Shown: positions 45,318-55,490, counted from the first letter of the stretch. The stretch is 64,000 nucleotides of DNA from Methylobacterium sp. 2A (GCF_009806555.1 NZ_VUOK01000021.1:124001-188000); one strand, 5' to 3'. Notes: a model not told the origin generated them from the sequence alone. A program made the numbers and translations.

Positions 45318-48300
45318 ATGAACGCCATCCTGATCAAGCTGTTCGCGACCGCCCTGACGCTGAGCCAGGTCACCACCCGGCCGGAGGCGGTCCGCACGCG
45401 ATTCGATCCGGCCACCGACGGGCCGGAAGTCGTGCGGCTGCTGCGCGACGGCTGCGCCCACATGCGCAAGGCCTTCGACATCGAGGACATCAACCTCGAC
45501 GACCTGATCTCCACCGCCATGGAGGATCCGACGACGGTCGCCGGCCCGTCCGCACCGAAGATCCTGCACGGGCTCGACATCAACGAGCTGAACGTCAGCT
45601 ACAAGCAGTTCTGCAAGGGCGAGAACCCGCCGAATTCCCCATTCGACGCGAAGGCGGTGATCGAGTTCTACGACAACGCCACCAAGGACCTGCCGAGCGC
45701 CGAGGCCCTGCGCGACAAGGCCCTGCCCGGCATGACCCGGATCCTCGACGGCGCGGGAAAGCCCTTCGCGGAGGCCGCGGAGCCGAACGGCCGGCGCATC
45801 GTGGTGCCGATTACCGCGGTCCCGACGCTGGTGCAGAAGGCCTTCATCGCCGCCGAGGACAAGCGGTTCGAGAGCCACCACGGCATCGACGAGCGCGGGG
45901 TGATCCGCGCCTTCATCGGCAATCTCGCCTCGCCGGGGCGGCCGGCGGGCGGCTCGACCATCACCCAGCAGGTGGTCAAGAACCTCTCGGTCGGCGACGA
46001 CGTCACCTACGAGCGCAAGATCCGCGAGATGATCGTCGCCTCGCGGCTGGAGCGGATCCTCTCGAAGCCGCAGATCCTCGGCCTCTATCTCAACGGCATC
46101 TATCTCGGCCGCGGCGCCTACGGGATCGAGATGGCGGCGGAGAGCTATTTCGGGAAGCCGGTCGGCCAGCTCACCCTGCCGGAGGCGGCCCTGCTCGCCG
46201 GCATGCCCAAGGGGCCGAACTTCTACAGCCCCGACAAGTATCCGGACCGGGCCCGCGAGCGGCGCGCCTATGTGCTGTCCCGCCTCAAGGAGGAGGGCAC
46301 GATCACCGAGGCCGAGATGAATGCGGCGATCAAGTCCGATCTCGGCCTCAAGCCGATCGAGACGGCGCGGCGCGATTCCGGCTTCTACGCCGTCGACTTC
46401 CTCAATCGGGAGGCGCGGACCTTCGCGGGGGTCGATTCGCTCACGTCCGGCTCCTTCACCGTGCGCTCGACCATCAATGCCGGGCTCCAGCGGGCCGTCG
46501 AGGAGGCGTTGCAGGACGGGCTGGCCAATTACGAGCGCTCCACCGGGCGCCAGACCTTCACGGGGCCGGAACTCAACCTCGCCGACAGCGTCCGCCGGAT
46601 CCAGGCCGCGACGCCGGCCCCCGAGGCGGCGCCGCAGGCGGCTCCGTCCGTGACGGGTGCCCGGGCCGACGCCGTCAAGCCGGACGCCAGAATGCTCCGG
46701 GCCTCGAAGGTGATCGCCGCGCCGCAGCGCAAGCCCGCCTGGCTGCTGGCGTTGGAGAGCGCGCGACCGGTGCTCTATGACGTTCGCTGGCCGATGGCGG
46801 TCGTGCTGGAGACGGGGCGCGGCGGCATCAAGGTCGGGCTCGCGGATGGCCGCACCGCCTCTCTCGATGCCGGCATCGCCCGGGGTAAGTTGCAGCCCTA
46901 CGACGTGGTGCGGGTGAAGGTCACGCAGGGCAAGGGCGGCCCGCACGCGCAACTCCGCGTCAAGCCGAGCGTCCAGGGCGCGGCTCTGGTCCTGGAGAAT
47001 CAGACCGGCCGGATCCTCGCCATGGCGGGGGGCTTCTCCTATCCGCTGAGCCAGCTCAACCGCGTCACGCAGACGGTGCGGCAGCCGGGCTCGACCCTGA
47101 AGCCGCTCACCTATCTGGCGGCCCTCAACGCCGGCCTGCAGCCGAACACGCTGGTGATGGACTCCCCCGTCACCCTGCCGCCAATCAACGGAACCGGCGA
47201 TTCGTGGTCGCCGAAGAATTACGAGGGCGGCGGTTCGGGACCGACGACGCTCCGGCGCGGGCTCGAATTCTCGAAGAATCTCGTGACCGCACGGCTCCTC
47301 CAGGGCGGCATCGCCCCGAAGGCGCCCGCGAGCCTGAAGCGCGTCTGCGACATCGCCCTCGAAGCGCAGATCTACGCGGAATGCGAACCCTATTATCCGT
47401 TCGTCCTGGGCGCGCAGCCGGTGCGCATGCTCGACCTCGCGGCCTTCTACGCGGCGGTGGCCAACGAGGGCGCGCGGCCCGCGCCCTACGCGCTCGAATC
47501 GGTCGAGCGGGACGGCAAGTCCCTCTACACACATGCGGCCCGGGAGCCGGTCCGGATCGCCTCGGCCGACCGGGTGGCGTTCTACCAGCTCAAGACCATG
47601 CTGCAGGGCGTGACCCAGCACGGCACAGCAGCAGCCCTGTCGAAGGTCTCGGCCTATGTGGCCGGCAAGACCGGCACGTCGGAGAACGAGAACGACGCGT
47701 GGTTCGCGGGCCTCACCAACGAGATCACCGTGGTGGTCTGGGTCGGCTACGACAATGCCGATGGCAGCCGGAAGACCCTCGGCCGCGGCCAGACCGGCGG
47801 TCACGTCTCGGTCCCGATCGCCTCGGCGATCCTGCAGGCCGCCTGGGCCAACGGCGTGCCGAAGACGCCGCTGAAGGGCCCCTCCCCCGAGGCGCGGCCG
47901 TTCATCGCCGATCTGGCGATCGATCCACGCAGCGGCGTCCGGGTCGCGGGCGGCGGCTTCATCGAGCATTTCCGCACGAGCGGTGACGGCAAGATGGCCG
48001 ACACCCAATATCGCCTCGTGCCGCGCGAGACGCTCTACGCGATGCGGCCGGATGCCGAGGACGGCGACCTCGGCGGTGCCGAGGACGGCGCGAGCGTCGC
48101 GGGCGACTACTATGGCAACATGACCGGCGAGCGCCCGCAAGCGGACCCGCTCGACCCGTTCGGAGACCGTCCACCGCCGCGCAGCCGCCGCGCGCAGGGA
48201 GATCTGGATCCTGACGGTCAGGACCCGTACAGGCCGTGGCCGGGCCAGGCCGCGCGCTCGCCGTTCGGGGATGACGGCGTGCGCAGGCCGCGCCGCCGCG

Positions 48301-48338
48301 ATCCGGACTACCTGTTCGGCGAAGAATCCGGCTTCTGA
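45318..48338 (+). CDS. class A penicillin-binding protein (PBP1A family)
   Basis: 1,006 residues. Glycosyltransferase domain (GT51): AAEDKRFESHHGID, GGSTITQQVVKNL, ILGLYLNGIYLGRGAYGIEMAAESYFGK. Transpeptidase domain: serine motif PGSTLKPLTY, SxN in FSKNLVT, and KTGTSENENDAWFAG. It polymerises and cross-links peptidoglycan. The N-terminus has only a short hydrophobic stretch before the catalytic domain, unlike typical PBP1A anchors, and an Asp/Arg/Pro-rich tail ends the protein. The start could be debated. Confidence 0.93.
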   Translation: MNAILIKLFATALTLSQVTTRPEAVRTRFDPATDGPEVVRLLRDGCAHMRKAFDIEDINLDDLISTAMEDPTTVAGPSAPKILHGLDINELNVSYKQFCKGENPPNSPFDAKAVIEFYDNATKDLPSAEALRDKALPGMTRILDGAGKPFAEAAEPNGRRIVVPITAVPTLVQKAFIAAEDKRFESHHGIDERGVIRAFIGNLASPGRPAGGSTITQQVVKNLSVGDDVTYERKIREMIVASRLERILSKPQILGLYLNGIYLGRGAYGIEMAAESYFGKPVGQLTLPEAALLAGMPKGPNFYSPDKYPDRARERRAYVLSRLKEEGTITEAEMNAAIKSDLGLKPIETARRDSGFYAVDFLNREARTFAGVDSLTSGSFTVRSTINAGLQRAVEEALQDGLANYERSTGRQTFTGPELNLADSVRRIQAATPAPEAAPQAAPSVTGARADAVKPDARMLRASKVIAAPQRKPAWLLALESARPVLYDVRWPMAVVLETGRGGIKVGLADGRTASLDAGIARGKLQPYDVVRVKVTQGKGGPHAQLRVKPSVQGAALVLENQTGRILAMAGGFSYPLSQLNRVTQTVRQPGSTLKPLTYLAALNAGLQPNTLVMDSPVTLPPINGTGDSWSPKNYEGGGSGPTTLRRGLEFSKNLVTARLLQGGIAPKAPASLKRVCDIALEAQIYAECEPYYPFVLGAQPVRMLDLAAFYAAVANEGARPAPYALESVERDGKSLYTHAAREPVRIASADRVAFYQLKTMLQGVTQHGTAAALSKVSAYVAGKTGTSENENDAWFAGLTNEITVVVWVGYDNADGSRKTLGRGQTGGHVSVPIASAILQAAWANGVPKTPLKGPSPEARPFIADLAIDPRSGVRVAGGGFIEHFRTSGDGKMADTQYRLVPRETLYAMRPDAEDGDLGGAEDGASVAGDYYGNMTGERPQADPLDPFGDRPPPRSRRAQGDLDPDGQDPYRPWPGQAARSPFGDDGVRRPRRRDPDYLFGEESGF

Positions 48339-48355
48339 CCGCACTCCCCAAGAGG

Positions 48356-49450
48356 ATGAGAGTCCCGTTGCGAACGCAGCTTCCCGCCGCCCGCGTTTCT
48401 GCGGCCCGAGTTTCCGCGGTTCTGGCCCTCGCGCTGCTGGCCGCGATCCCGGCCCGCGCGCAGACGCCCGCCGCCAACACCGCCGCGGCCCCCGCGGCCG
48501 ACCGGATCAAGGAAGTCCCCTCGGTCTCGGCGGTCGATCCGGCCACGATCAAGCCCGGCCAGATCCTGTTCACCGATCACCGCGACAAGCCGACCGCACC
48601 GGAGAACGGGCTGATCCCGTATCTCGATTGGCAGAAGGTGCGGCCCGCCGAGGCGGCGGTGCTCGCCCCCTACCCCGGCTACAAGGAGCCCGACTACACC
48701 GTCACGGTGAACGGCGTGACCAAGCCGCGGCACGAGACCCTCAAGATCTACGTGGCCGAGGGGCGTTTCGTCGTGCCGCGGCCGCCGGACTCGATCGACG
48801 TCGCGTCCTACGCCAACCTCGCCTTCGTCCAGAAGATGGATCCGGCGATCAAGCACCGCGCCATCTCGGTCGCCGACGTGACGCCCAACAAGGATCCGGC
48901 GGCCGCCTTCGCCAAGCGGCCGGACCGTCCCTGGTGCCAGGGCGCCGGCGCCTGCATCGAGTCGCGCTACGATCTCGAGGGCAAGCTGCCGCTCGGGGTG
49001 AAGCTCGCCAACAAGCTGGAGGAAGGCTCGGCCAAGAAGATCGCCGAATATGTCTCCTTCCAGAGCGAGTTGCGGGTGCTGGGGGCCGATCAGGACGCGC
49101 CGCTGCGGGCGCTCACCAAGATCGACACGCCCGTGGCCGGCGGGCTGGAACAGACGATCTTCTGGGTCAACCAGATCCTGCGCTTCGGCAAGTTCCTGGC
49201 GGTGTTCCAGCCGATGCCGAACGACCCGGGCAAGACGGTCGTCACCACCTACATGGCGCTCGCCATCAAGGGCGACGTGCTCGACCGGAAGGCGGAGTAT
49301 GCCCGGGTGCCGGTGCTGAAGAACCTGCTGCCCGCGCAGGTGCTGATGGGGAATTCGAGCTTCAACACCGGCACGTCGATCAGCGCCGGCCTGCCGGTCT
49401 ACGCCCGGAACCGGATCACGACCTTCGCGGACGCGCTGGCGAAACGCTGA
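48356..49450 (+). CDS. conserved exported protein, function unknown
   Basis: 364 residues starting 17 bp after the PBP stop, so probably in one operon with it. Signal peptide (VSAVLALALLAAIPARAQ). The mature sequence has no motif I can name; features are GQILFTDHRDKPTAPENGLIPYLDWQKV and one Cys pair in WCQGAGACIES that could form a disulfide. It is probably periplasmic, perhaps an envelope accessory of the PBP, which is inference from position only. Confidence 0.7.
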   Translation: MRVPLRTQLPAARVSAARVSAVLALALLAAIPARAQTPAANTAAAPAADRIKEVPSVSAVDPATIKPGQILFTDHRDKPTAPENGLIPYLDWQKVRPAEAAVLAPYPGYKEPDYTVTVNGVTKPRHETLKIYVAEGRFVVPRPPDSIDVASYANLAFVQKMDPAIKHRAISVADVTPNKDPAAAFAKRPDRPWCQGAGACIESRYDLEGKLPLGVKLANKLEEGSAKKIAEYVSFQSELRVLGADQDAPLRALTKIDTPVAGGLEQTIFWVNQILRFGKFLAVFQPMPNDPGKTVVTTYMALAIKGDVLDRKAEYARVPVLKNLLPAQVLMGNSSFNTGTSISAGLPVYARNRITTFADALAKR

Positions 49451-49478
49451 GCGCGTCCGGTCGAAGGTCTGTGCTCAC

Positions 49479-49694
49479 TCACATGCCGCGGTTGCCGATC
49501 GTCGGAAGGGTCGGCTGCGTGTAGGCCCGGTTCACGTCGCGCCGCGTCTGGGTGCCGTTGGTGTTGCTGGAGGCGCGGTAATTGTCGAGGTTGAAGCTCT
49601 CGGCGAGACCGCTGCGGGAATCGGGCCCGTCGGTGGCGCAGGCGCACAGGCCGCCGATCGCGAGCGCGGAAAAGACCAGAAGGCTGAAGCGCAT
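49479..49694 (-). CDS. small lipoprotein, function unknown
   Basis: 71 residues with a lipoprotein signal (LLVFSALAIGGLCAC). The mature part is short and polar (FNLDNYRASSNTNGTQTRRDVNRAYTQPT). Convergent with the preceding exported protein, 28 bp apart. Unknown family. Confidence 0.6.
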   Translation of the reverse strand: MRFSLLVFSALAIGGLCACATDGPDSRSGLAESFNLDNYRASSNTNGTQTRRDVNRAYTQPTLPTIGNRGM

Positions 49695-49923
49695 GAGGAG
49701 TCCTGACGGGTTCGGCCGATGACCGGCCCTGATCGCGGGTATGGCAGTTCCGCCATCGTCAGAGCGGGGACGAGCCCGTCAAGGGCGACCGCCGACCGTG
49801 AATCGGTTCTGTGGCCTCCGATGCGCGGCGGCCACGGAAAATCCACCACGCCTCGCGTTTGCGGCGGATAGGCGGCGGCACCCCCTGGCGAATCCAGGGC
49901 CTTTCGGGCGACAACCATCGGCG

Positions 49924-50172
49924 ATGAGCAACGTTTTGCCCTTCCGTCCCCGCGCGAGCGTCGCGCGCCTCGCCCGCTGCGAAGTCGTCACCGTGGCGGG
50001 CGACCTTCTCGAGCTGCTCGAACAGCTCGAGGATGTGAGCGCGCGCGCCGCTGCGATGGGCCGTCCCGCGCGCGAGGTCGAGCGTACGGTGCAGCATCTC
50101 ATGGACGCGGTCAGTGCCGTGGAGCGCGCCCTCGACTGTATCGGCGAGGGTGAACAATCGGAACCGGCTTGA
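49924..50172 (+). CDS. small protein of unknown function
   Basis: 82 residues from ATG 49924, beginning MSNVLPFRPR. The rest is helical: DLLELLEQLEDVSARAAAMGRPAREVERTVQHLMDAVSAVERALD, likely a coiled coil. No signal peptide. Such short N-terminal NVLPFRPR proteins recur in Methylobacterium-like genomes, but no function is known to me. Confidence 0.55.
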   Translation: MSNVLPFRPRASVARLARCEVVTVAGDLLELLEQLEDVSARAAAMGRPAREVERTVQHLMDAVSAVERALDCIGEGEQSEPA

Positions 50173-50349
50173 TCGAGACCTCGGTCGCGCCGATGCCGCA
50201 CGTTAGACACTGTTTTCGGCATCTCGAATACGACGCCGCCTCAATCTTCACCAAGTCGCTCTGAGCGACCGCAACCCTTCGGAACCCAATCGCACACCTT
50301 GCGGTTGAGAGACCAATGTCCAGGTCGAGTAAGGTTTCGGAAGGTTGCC

Positions 50350-50979
50350 ATGACGCTTCGCACGGGCTGCCTGCTGGCCGTCGTAACGGCTGCCGGTCTG
50401 GTGGCCGGAAGTAGCCTCCGGGCCGAGGCAGCCGAACTCGGCTTCCTGGAAATGCTGTTCGGCGCTCGGCCTGCGCCCGTATCCCAGCAGGTTCAGCCGG
50501 CGCCCTCCTACGCACCGCAAGTCGCCCGGCACGCCTCCCCACGCCTCGGCTCCGCCCGGCGGCGCCTCCAGACGCGCTTCGCCGCATTGCCGGTCAAGAT
50601 CCGCGTCAAGGAGGCGGATATCTCGCCGCGTCAGATCCCGATCGACATGAAAGCAGGTGCGACCGCAGCCTTGCTGAAGGATGAGACGCTTCGGCCCGGC
50701 GACATCGTCGTCCTGAATTCCGGAGCCAAGGTCTTCACGGGCGACCCCGACAAGCGCCATGCCCTGCGGGATTTCGAGCCGACACAGACCTCGCGCTTCG
50801 TCAGCAAGGGGACGCGCAAGGTCCTCGCGGGCCTGTTCACGCCCGTCGGCGCGCATCCTGCCCAGGAGGCCCGCCGCATGATGGCGCGGACGAGCACACC
50901 AATTCCGCCGCTCGCCACCCCGATCCCCACCGAAAAGACCGCCATGCGCGTGATCAACCCGTGGCGGGATGGGCAGTGA
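50350..50979 (+). CDS. exported protein next to the polysaccharide cluster
   Basis: 209 residues: signal peptide (LLAVVTAAGLVAGSSLRAEAAE), Pro/Gln-rich linker, then a compact region ALLKDETLRPGDIVVLNSGAKVFTGDPDKRHALRDFEP that may bind or process cell-wall material. It ends ten bases from the convergent Wza-like gene. Unknown family. A role in the polysaccharide or cell-wall system is suggested only by position. Confidence 0.6.
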   Translation: MTLRTGCLLAVVTAAGLVAGSSLRAEAAELGFLEMLFGARPAPVSQQVQPAPSYAPQVARHASPRLGSARRRLQTRFAALPVKIRVKEADISPRQIPIDMKAGATAALLKDETLRPGDIVVLNSGAKVFTGDPDKRHALRDFEPTQTSRFVSKGTRKVLAGLFTPVGAHPAQEARRMMARTSTPIPPLATPIPTEKTAMRVINPWRDGQ

Positions 50980-50988
50980 CCGGGCTTC

Positions 50989-51579
50989 TCAGAAGAACCG
51001 CTCCTTGATCACGATCGTGTCGCCCGGCCGGACCGAGTAGGTCATCGGCACGATTCCGCTCACCAGCTGGCCGCCGCCCGTGTCGCGGGTGAGGACGGCG
51101 TAATCCCGCGCGGCACGGGGGCCGAACCCAGCCGCGATCGCCACTGCCGTCTCGACCGTCATGCCGTTCACGAACGGGTACTGGCCGGACGTGGTGACCT
51201 CGCCGAGGATGTAGAACGGGCGGTAGGCGTCGACCTCCACCGTCACATGCGGCTCGCGCACGAAGCCTGAGGCGAGCTTGGCCTCGATCGCCCGGGCGGC
51301 CTGGCCGGTCGTCTGTCCACCGACCTGCACGACGCCGATCAGCGGCATCGCGATGCGCCCTGCCCCATCGACCGCGTAAATATTCGACAGGTTGTCCTGG
51401 CCGAAGACGATGACCCGTAGCTTGTCGCCCGCGGCCAAGGTGTAGCGCGCGGCGATCGACCCGGTGCCGGTGGCATCGAGCTGATCGGTCCGGAAGGTCG
51501 GACGCAGGCATCCGCCGAGCGCGAGGCTCGTGCCGAGGGAGAGGAGGAGAGCGCGCCGGTTCATCACCATCGCCGTCAT
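50989..51579 (-). CDS. polysaccharide export lipoprotein (Wza-like)
   Basis: 196 residues. Lipobox LALGGCLRP near residue 24, then the Poly_export domain (YTLAAGDKLRVIVFGQDNLSNIYAVDGAGRIAMPLIG) and one SLBB-type repeat (PFYILGEVTTSGQYPFVNGMTVETAVAIAAGFGP). It is the outer-membrane pore component of Wzx/Wzy-type export, though short. It is transcribed away from the Wzz/Wzc-like gene at 51,757; the two starts are about 180 bp apart. Confidence 0.9.
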   Translation of the reverse strand: MTAMVMNRRALLLSLGTSLALGGCLRPTFRTDQLDATGTGSIAARYTLAAGDKLRVIVFGQDNLSNIYAVDGAGRIAMPLIGVVQVGGQTTGQAARAIEAKLASGFVREPHVTVEVDAYRPFYILGEVTTSGQYPFVNGMTVETAVAIAAGFGPRAARDYAVLTRDTGGGQLVSGIVPMTYSVRPGDTIVIKERFF

Positions 51580-51756
51580 AAATGCGGTGGAGGCCAGGAT
51601 TAGGCTGTTAAGGTTAATGAAGTCTGATGTGCCGTCTGTGCCTTGCGTCTTCCTGACCGGGCGGCCGCTTTAACTCTTGAGCAACCTTAATATCCGCAAA
51701 TAGCTGCCGGGCGGCCTTACGTGCTGCCGGTCTGCCCCCACGCCCAGAGCGTCCGC

Positions 51757-53955
51757 ATGTCCCGTATTCGTCAACGCTCGATTGAAGCCGTGCCCGGAGG
51801 GCTGTCGGGCGCCCAGGAAAGCGTTGGCCTCGCTCAAGTGCCCCGCATCCTGCGCCGCTCGCTCGGCTGGATCGTCGGGCCGACGCTGGTCGTCGCCCTG
51901 GGGGCCACCGTCTTCGTCAACGTCGTGAGCCCGCGCTACACCGGCGAGGCGAAGCTTCTTCTGGAGAGCCGGGATCCCGCTTTCGCCCGCACCGCGCAGG
52001 AGCGGGGCGATCAGCTGGCGCCGATCGACGAACAGGCGGTGGCGAGCCAGGTCCAGGTCGTGATGTCGCGCGATCTCGCCCGGGAGGCGATCCGCCGTCT
52101 CAAGCTCGTCGGCAACCCGGAATTCGACCCCGGCGCAGGCAGCATCGGCCCGGTTCAGCGCGTGCTGATGATGCTGGGCATCGGCGCTAATCCCCTCGAT
52201 CGCCCGGCCGAGGATCGGGTGCTCGACGCCTATTTCGAGCACCTGCTCGTCTATCCGGCCGGCAAGTCGCGTATCCTGACCATCGAGTTTCGCGCCAAGG
52301 ACGCTGCGCTGGCTGCGGAGGCCGCGAATACCATCGCGCGCCTCTACATTTCGTCGCTCGAAGCCGACAAGGTCGATACCGCCCGCTATGCCTCGACCTG
52401 GCTCGGCGGCAATATCGACGGGCTGCGCAAGCGCGTGGCGGAAGCCGAGGCGAAGGTCGAGGCGTTCCGGGCGCAGAACGGCCTCGTCGGCAGCGCCACG
52501 GGCCGGCCGCTCACGGCCCAGCAGCTCGGCGAACTCTCCAGCCAGCTTTCCGCGACCCGGATCCTCAAGGCGGACCTGACCGGAAAGGTGAAGGCCATCA
52601 AGGACCTGATCAAGGACGGGCGCGCCTTCGAGATCCCGGATGTCGCCAACAACGAGGTCATCCGGCGCATCGTCGAGAACCGCATCGCGGTGCGGGCGCA
52701 GCTCGCCCTCGAATCGCGGACGCTCCTGCCGGCCCATCCGCGCATCAAGGAGCTGAAGGCTCAGCTCGAGGATCTCGATGCCCAGATCAAGGCCTCGGCC
52801 GAGCGCGTCGTGCGCACCCTGGAGAACGATTCCAAGATCGCTGATGCGCGGGTCGACAGCCTGCAGGCGGCGGTGGACGGTCAGCAGGACGTCGTGGTGC
52901 GCGGCAATTCCAGCGAGATCCAGCTGCGTGCGCTGGAGCGCGAGGCCAAGGCGCAGCGCGAGCAGCTCGAATCCTACCTCTCCCGCTACCGCGAGGCGGC
53001 GGCCCGCGACGGGGAGGCCGCGACCCCGGCCGATGCCCGCATCGTGTCCCGCGCGGTTACACCGGAAGTGCCCTCCTTCCCGAAGAAGCTGCCGATCATC
53101 GCCTTCGCGACGCTGATCACGCTGATGCTCGCGATCGGCGCCGTCATCGCCCGTGCCCTGCTGGCGGATGCCGCCCGGACCGTGGCCGATCGGGACGAAG
53201 CTTTCGATCCGGCAGAGGATCGTCCGCGTCGGGAGCCGGTTCTCGAACGGCCGCTCTTCACCTTCCCGGAAGCGATGAATCCGGCGGGCTGGTCGAAGGC
53301 GTCCGAGCCTCCGGCCGCGCCGCTGGAACCGGTGCCCGCTCCCACCGCGGAAGCTTTCAATCTGGCCCCGCTGATCGCTCGGATCACCGCCGCTCCGCGC
53401 GCCGAGGACGCTCCGTCCGGCCGCCGCGTCCTGATTGTCGAGACCGGCCGGACCAACGGCGTGGCGGGCCTGTCGACCGCCCTGACACAGGCCCTCGGCT
53501 CGGCCGGAACCCTGGTCGCCGTCACGCTGAATGCCGGACGCGCCGACGGCAAGCTCGGCTTCACCGATCTCGTCGCCGGCGAGGCTGCCTTCCTCGACGT
53601 GATCCAGGCCGATCGCGCCAGCGGCCTCCACGTGATCGAGGTCGGGCGGCGCGCGACCTCCGTGCTGTCCGACGAGCCGGATGCGCTGACCCTGACCTTC
53701 GAGGCGATGGCCGAGGCGTATGATTGGGTGATCTGCTGCCTCAGAGCCGCGCCGGATGCCGAAGAGCTTCTCGACCTCGTCGGCGGGTACATGGACACGG
53801 TGGTGATCGCCTCGAATGCCTCGGCGGAAGATCCGGCGCTGGCCGATATCTATGCTGCCGCGAAGGAAGCGGGTGCCGGACAGATCCTTGTGGCGCAGGA
53901 CCGGCCGGCCGCCGGGGAGGCGCTCGACGCCGAACTTCGCCTCAACGCCGCCTGA
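51757..53955 (+). CDS. Wzz/Wzc-like polysaccharide co-polymerase with degenerate kinase domain
   Basis: 732 residues. Wzz-type N-terminus (RSLGWIVGPTLVVALGATVFVNVVSPRYTGEAKLLLESRDP), long coiled coils in the periplasm, a GNVR-like end and a second TM near residue 450 (LPIIAFATLITLMLAIGAV). The last 230 residues fold like a tyrosine-kinase ATPase (RVLIVETGRTNGVAGLSTALTQALG), but the Walker A GxxGxGKT is absent. It sets exopolysaccharide chain length. ATG 51757 was preferred to GTG 51721 because the longer leader shows no features. Confidence 0.88.
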   Translation: MSRIRQRSIEAVPGGLSGAQESVGLAQVPRILRRSLGWIVGPTLVVALGATVFVNVVSPRYTGEAKLLLESRDPAFARTAQERGDQLAPIDEQAVASQVQVVMSRDLAREAIRRLKLVGNPEFDPGAGSIGPVQRVLMMLGIGANPLDRPAEDRVLDAYFEHLLVYPAGKSRILTIEFRAKDAALAAEAANTIARLYISSLEADKVDTARYASTWLGGNIDGLRKRVAEAEAKVEAFRAQNGLVGSATGRPLTAQQLGELSSQLSATRILKADLTGKVKAIKDLIKDGRAFEIPDVANNEVIRRIVENRIAVRAQLALESRTLLPAHPRIKELKAQLEDLDAQIKASAERVVRTLENDSKIADARVDSLQAAVDGQQDVVVRGNSSEIQLRALEREAKAQREQLESYLSRYREAAARDGEAATPADARIVSRAVTPEVPSFPKKLPIIAFATLITLMLAIGAVIARALLADAARTVADRDEAFDPAEDRPRREPVLERPLFTFPEAMNPAGWSKASEPPAAPLEPVPAPTAEAFNLAPLIARITAAPRAEDAPSGRRVLIVETGRTNGVAGLSTALTQALGSAGTLVAVTLNAGRADGKLGFTDLVAGEAAFLDVIQADRASGLHVIEVGRRATSVLSDEPDALTLTFEAMAEAYDWVICCLRAAPDAEELLDLVGGYMDTVVIASNASAEDPALADIYAAAKEAGAGQILVAQDRPAAGEALDAELRLNAA

Positions 53956-53966
53956 TCGTCATGATC

Positions 53967-53993
53967 GCTCCCGATCGCGACGCGATCGGGAGC
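53967..53993. terminator. 12-bp hairpin between convergent genes
   Basis: GCTCCCGATCGC (53967-53978) is the exact complement of GCGATCGGGAGC (53982-53993), loop GAC. It lies between the convergent Wzz/Wzc-like and GNAT genes, as a bidirectional terminator would. Confidence 0.6.
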
Positions 53994-54057
53994 GGCCCTG
54001 ATTTCCTGGCGTGCCGGGCTCATGCCTTGAACCGGCGTTGGCTCTGGCGGAGAGCCT

Positions 54058-55242
54058 CTAGGCGCGGCGTATCCTCCGCAGGCGCTGGACCGCGGTGTAG
54101 AGGCGGGGGTCTCGCTTGATCCCGCGCTTGACGCGTACGAGACTTTGCCGGAGCGCGCCGTAGGTTCGGCCGGACAGCGTGACCGGTATGATCGCCTCGA
54201 CGAGTTCGATGGTCTCGTCGCAGATGCTGGCCTTGTAGCGCGCCTCGCCGACGCCGAGATCGAAGCCGAGCCGCCCCCGTGCCGACTGCTCGCGCACGAG
54301 GTGATGCAGCAGCAGATCGCCGGGGCTATATCGGGCGATCTCGGGATCCGGATCGAAGGCGGTCATCATCCCGCTGTATCGTCGACCGGTGACCGCGCCG
54401 CCGAAGGTCGCCAGCACCCGTCCGCTCTCCGCGAGGCAGAGCGCATGGAACTCCAGTGCCGGTTTCGGACCGGCCGCGGCCGCCGTCAGGAAGGCTCGAA
54501 TGGAGGCATCCGCGTAAGGGTCGGCGATGCCCATCGCGGCGAACCGTGCGGATTTATGGGTATAGAAGGCGGCGAGGAACCGGGCTGTTTCCCCGGCGGA
54601 TTCGGCGCGGCGATAGACGACGGGGCCCTGCCCTTCGATCAGACGCCTCTCCTTCGAGCGCAGCTTCTTCCGGGCATCGGCGCTGAAGACCCGCCGCACC
54701 GTCGCCTCGGGATCCGATCCGAGGGTCAGTCCGTAGCCGTTGCTGGCCTCGGGCTCGCCGCGGAGCGCGAAGGGGTTCGCCGTTCCGTCCCAGAAGCGGG
54801 GCTGATGCTGCAACGCGTAGACATCGATGCCGGCCGCCTGACCGGCATGCCGGAGTGCCGCGATGACGTCATCCGCACGGATCGTCGTCGCGTCGCGGCT
54901 TGCGAAGAGGGGCAGATGGTAGTTCGCATGGCTGTCGCCGACCGTCCGGGCGATATGCAGGCCGAACCGCCGCTCCATGACCAGCGGCAGGAGGATCCGG
55001 GCGCGGCCTTGCCCGTCCCGCAGGATGAGGAGCCGGGCATGTCCGGCCAGCCCGCGCGCGCGCAGGTAGGCCATCGTCCAGTCGAACCGCTGGTAAGGCG
55101 TCTGCACGCTCTGCGGATCACCTTCGATCTGTCGCCAGATCAGTTCGGCCGCGGCCGGATCACGGATGAGTTCCGCCACGAGCGCCCCGGTCGGCGGAGC
55201 AGCGATCATATCCGTATCCGCGACCGGGAGGGCGACCGCCAT
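54058..55242 (-). CDS. GNAT-family acetyltransferase (BcsL/CelD-like)
   Basis: 394 residues. The C-terminal GNAT-like domain shows FHALCLAESGRVLATFGGAVTGRRYSGMMTAFDPDPEIARYSPGDLLLHHLVREQSARG and GLGFDLGVGEARYKASIC, as in BcsL/CelD proteins of exopolysaccharide loci. The N-terminal half is the tandem partner domain. It probably acetylates a sugar or polysaccharide precursor. It sits in the middle of the exopolysaccharide cluster. Confidence 0.82.
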   Translation of the reverse strand: MAVALPVADTDMIAAPPTGALVAELIRDPAAAELIWRQIEGDPQSVQTPYQRFDWTMAYLRARGLAGHARLLILRDGQGRARILLPLVMERRFGLHIARTVGDSHANYHLPLFASRDATTIRADDVIAALRHAGQAAGIDVYALQHQPRFWDGTANPFALRGEPEASNGYGLTLGSDPEATVRRVFSADARKKLRSKERRLIEGQGPVVYRRAESAGETARFLAAFYTHKSARFAAMGIADPYADASIRAFLTAAAAGPKPALEFHALCLAESGRVLATFGGAVTGRRYSGMMTAFDPDPEIARYSPGDLLLHHLVREQSARGRLGFDLGVGEARYKASICDETIELVEAIIPVTLSGRTYGALRQSLVRVKRGIKRDPRLYTAVQRLRRIRRA

Positions 55243-55490
55243 TGTCTCTCACCCCTGCTGGACCGCGCACGGTCGCCCGCCGCAGGCCGATCCTCACCGT
55301 GGGGCGCTGAACAAGCGGTGGCGTTCCCTGTCCTGCCCGACACTTCGCAGGCCGATTGTGGCGCAAAACGCATGATGTGGCTAATCGTCTATTGCCTGCA
55401 TATTGACGATCCTTCGGCCTTTGAACTTTGTTTACCGCGACGCGAGCAGGGTGGCGGTTGCAGGCCGATCGGCCTGATCGGTGTGAGATC

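Noticed and set aside
43497..48344. 1,615-codon minus-strand frame covering the PBP region
   Set aside because: Only its 3' third (43,497-45,164) is a real GH13 enzyme; the rest is antisense to the class A PBP.
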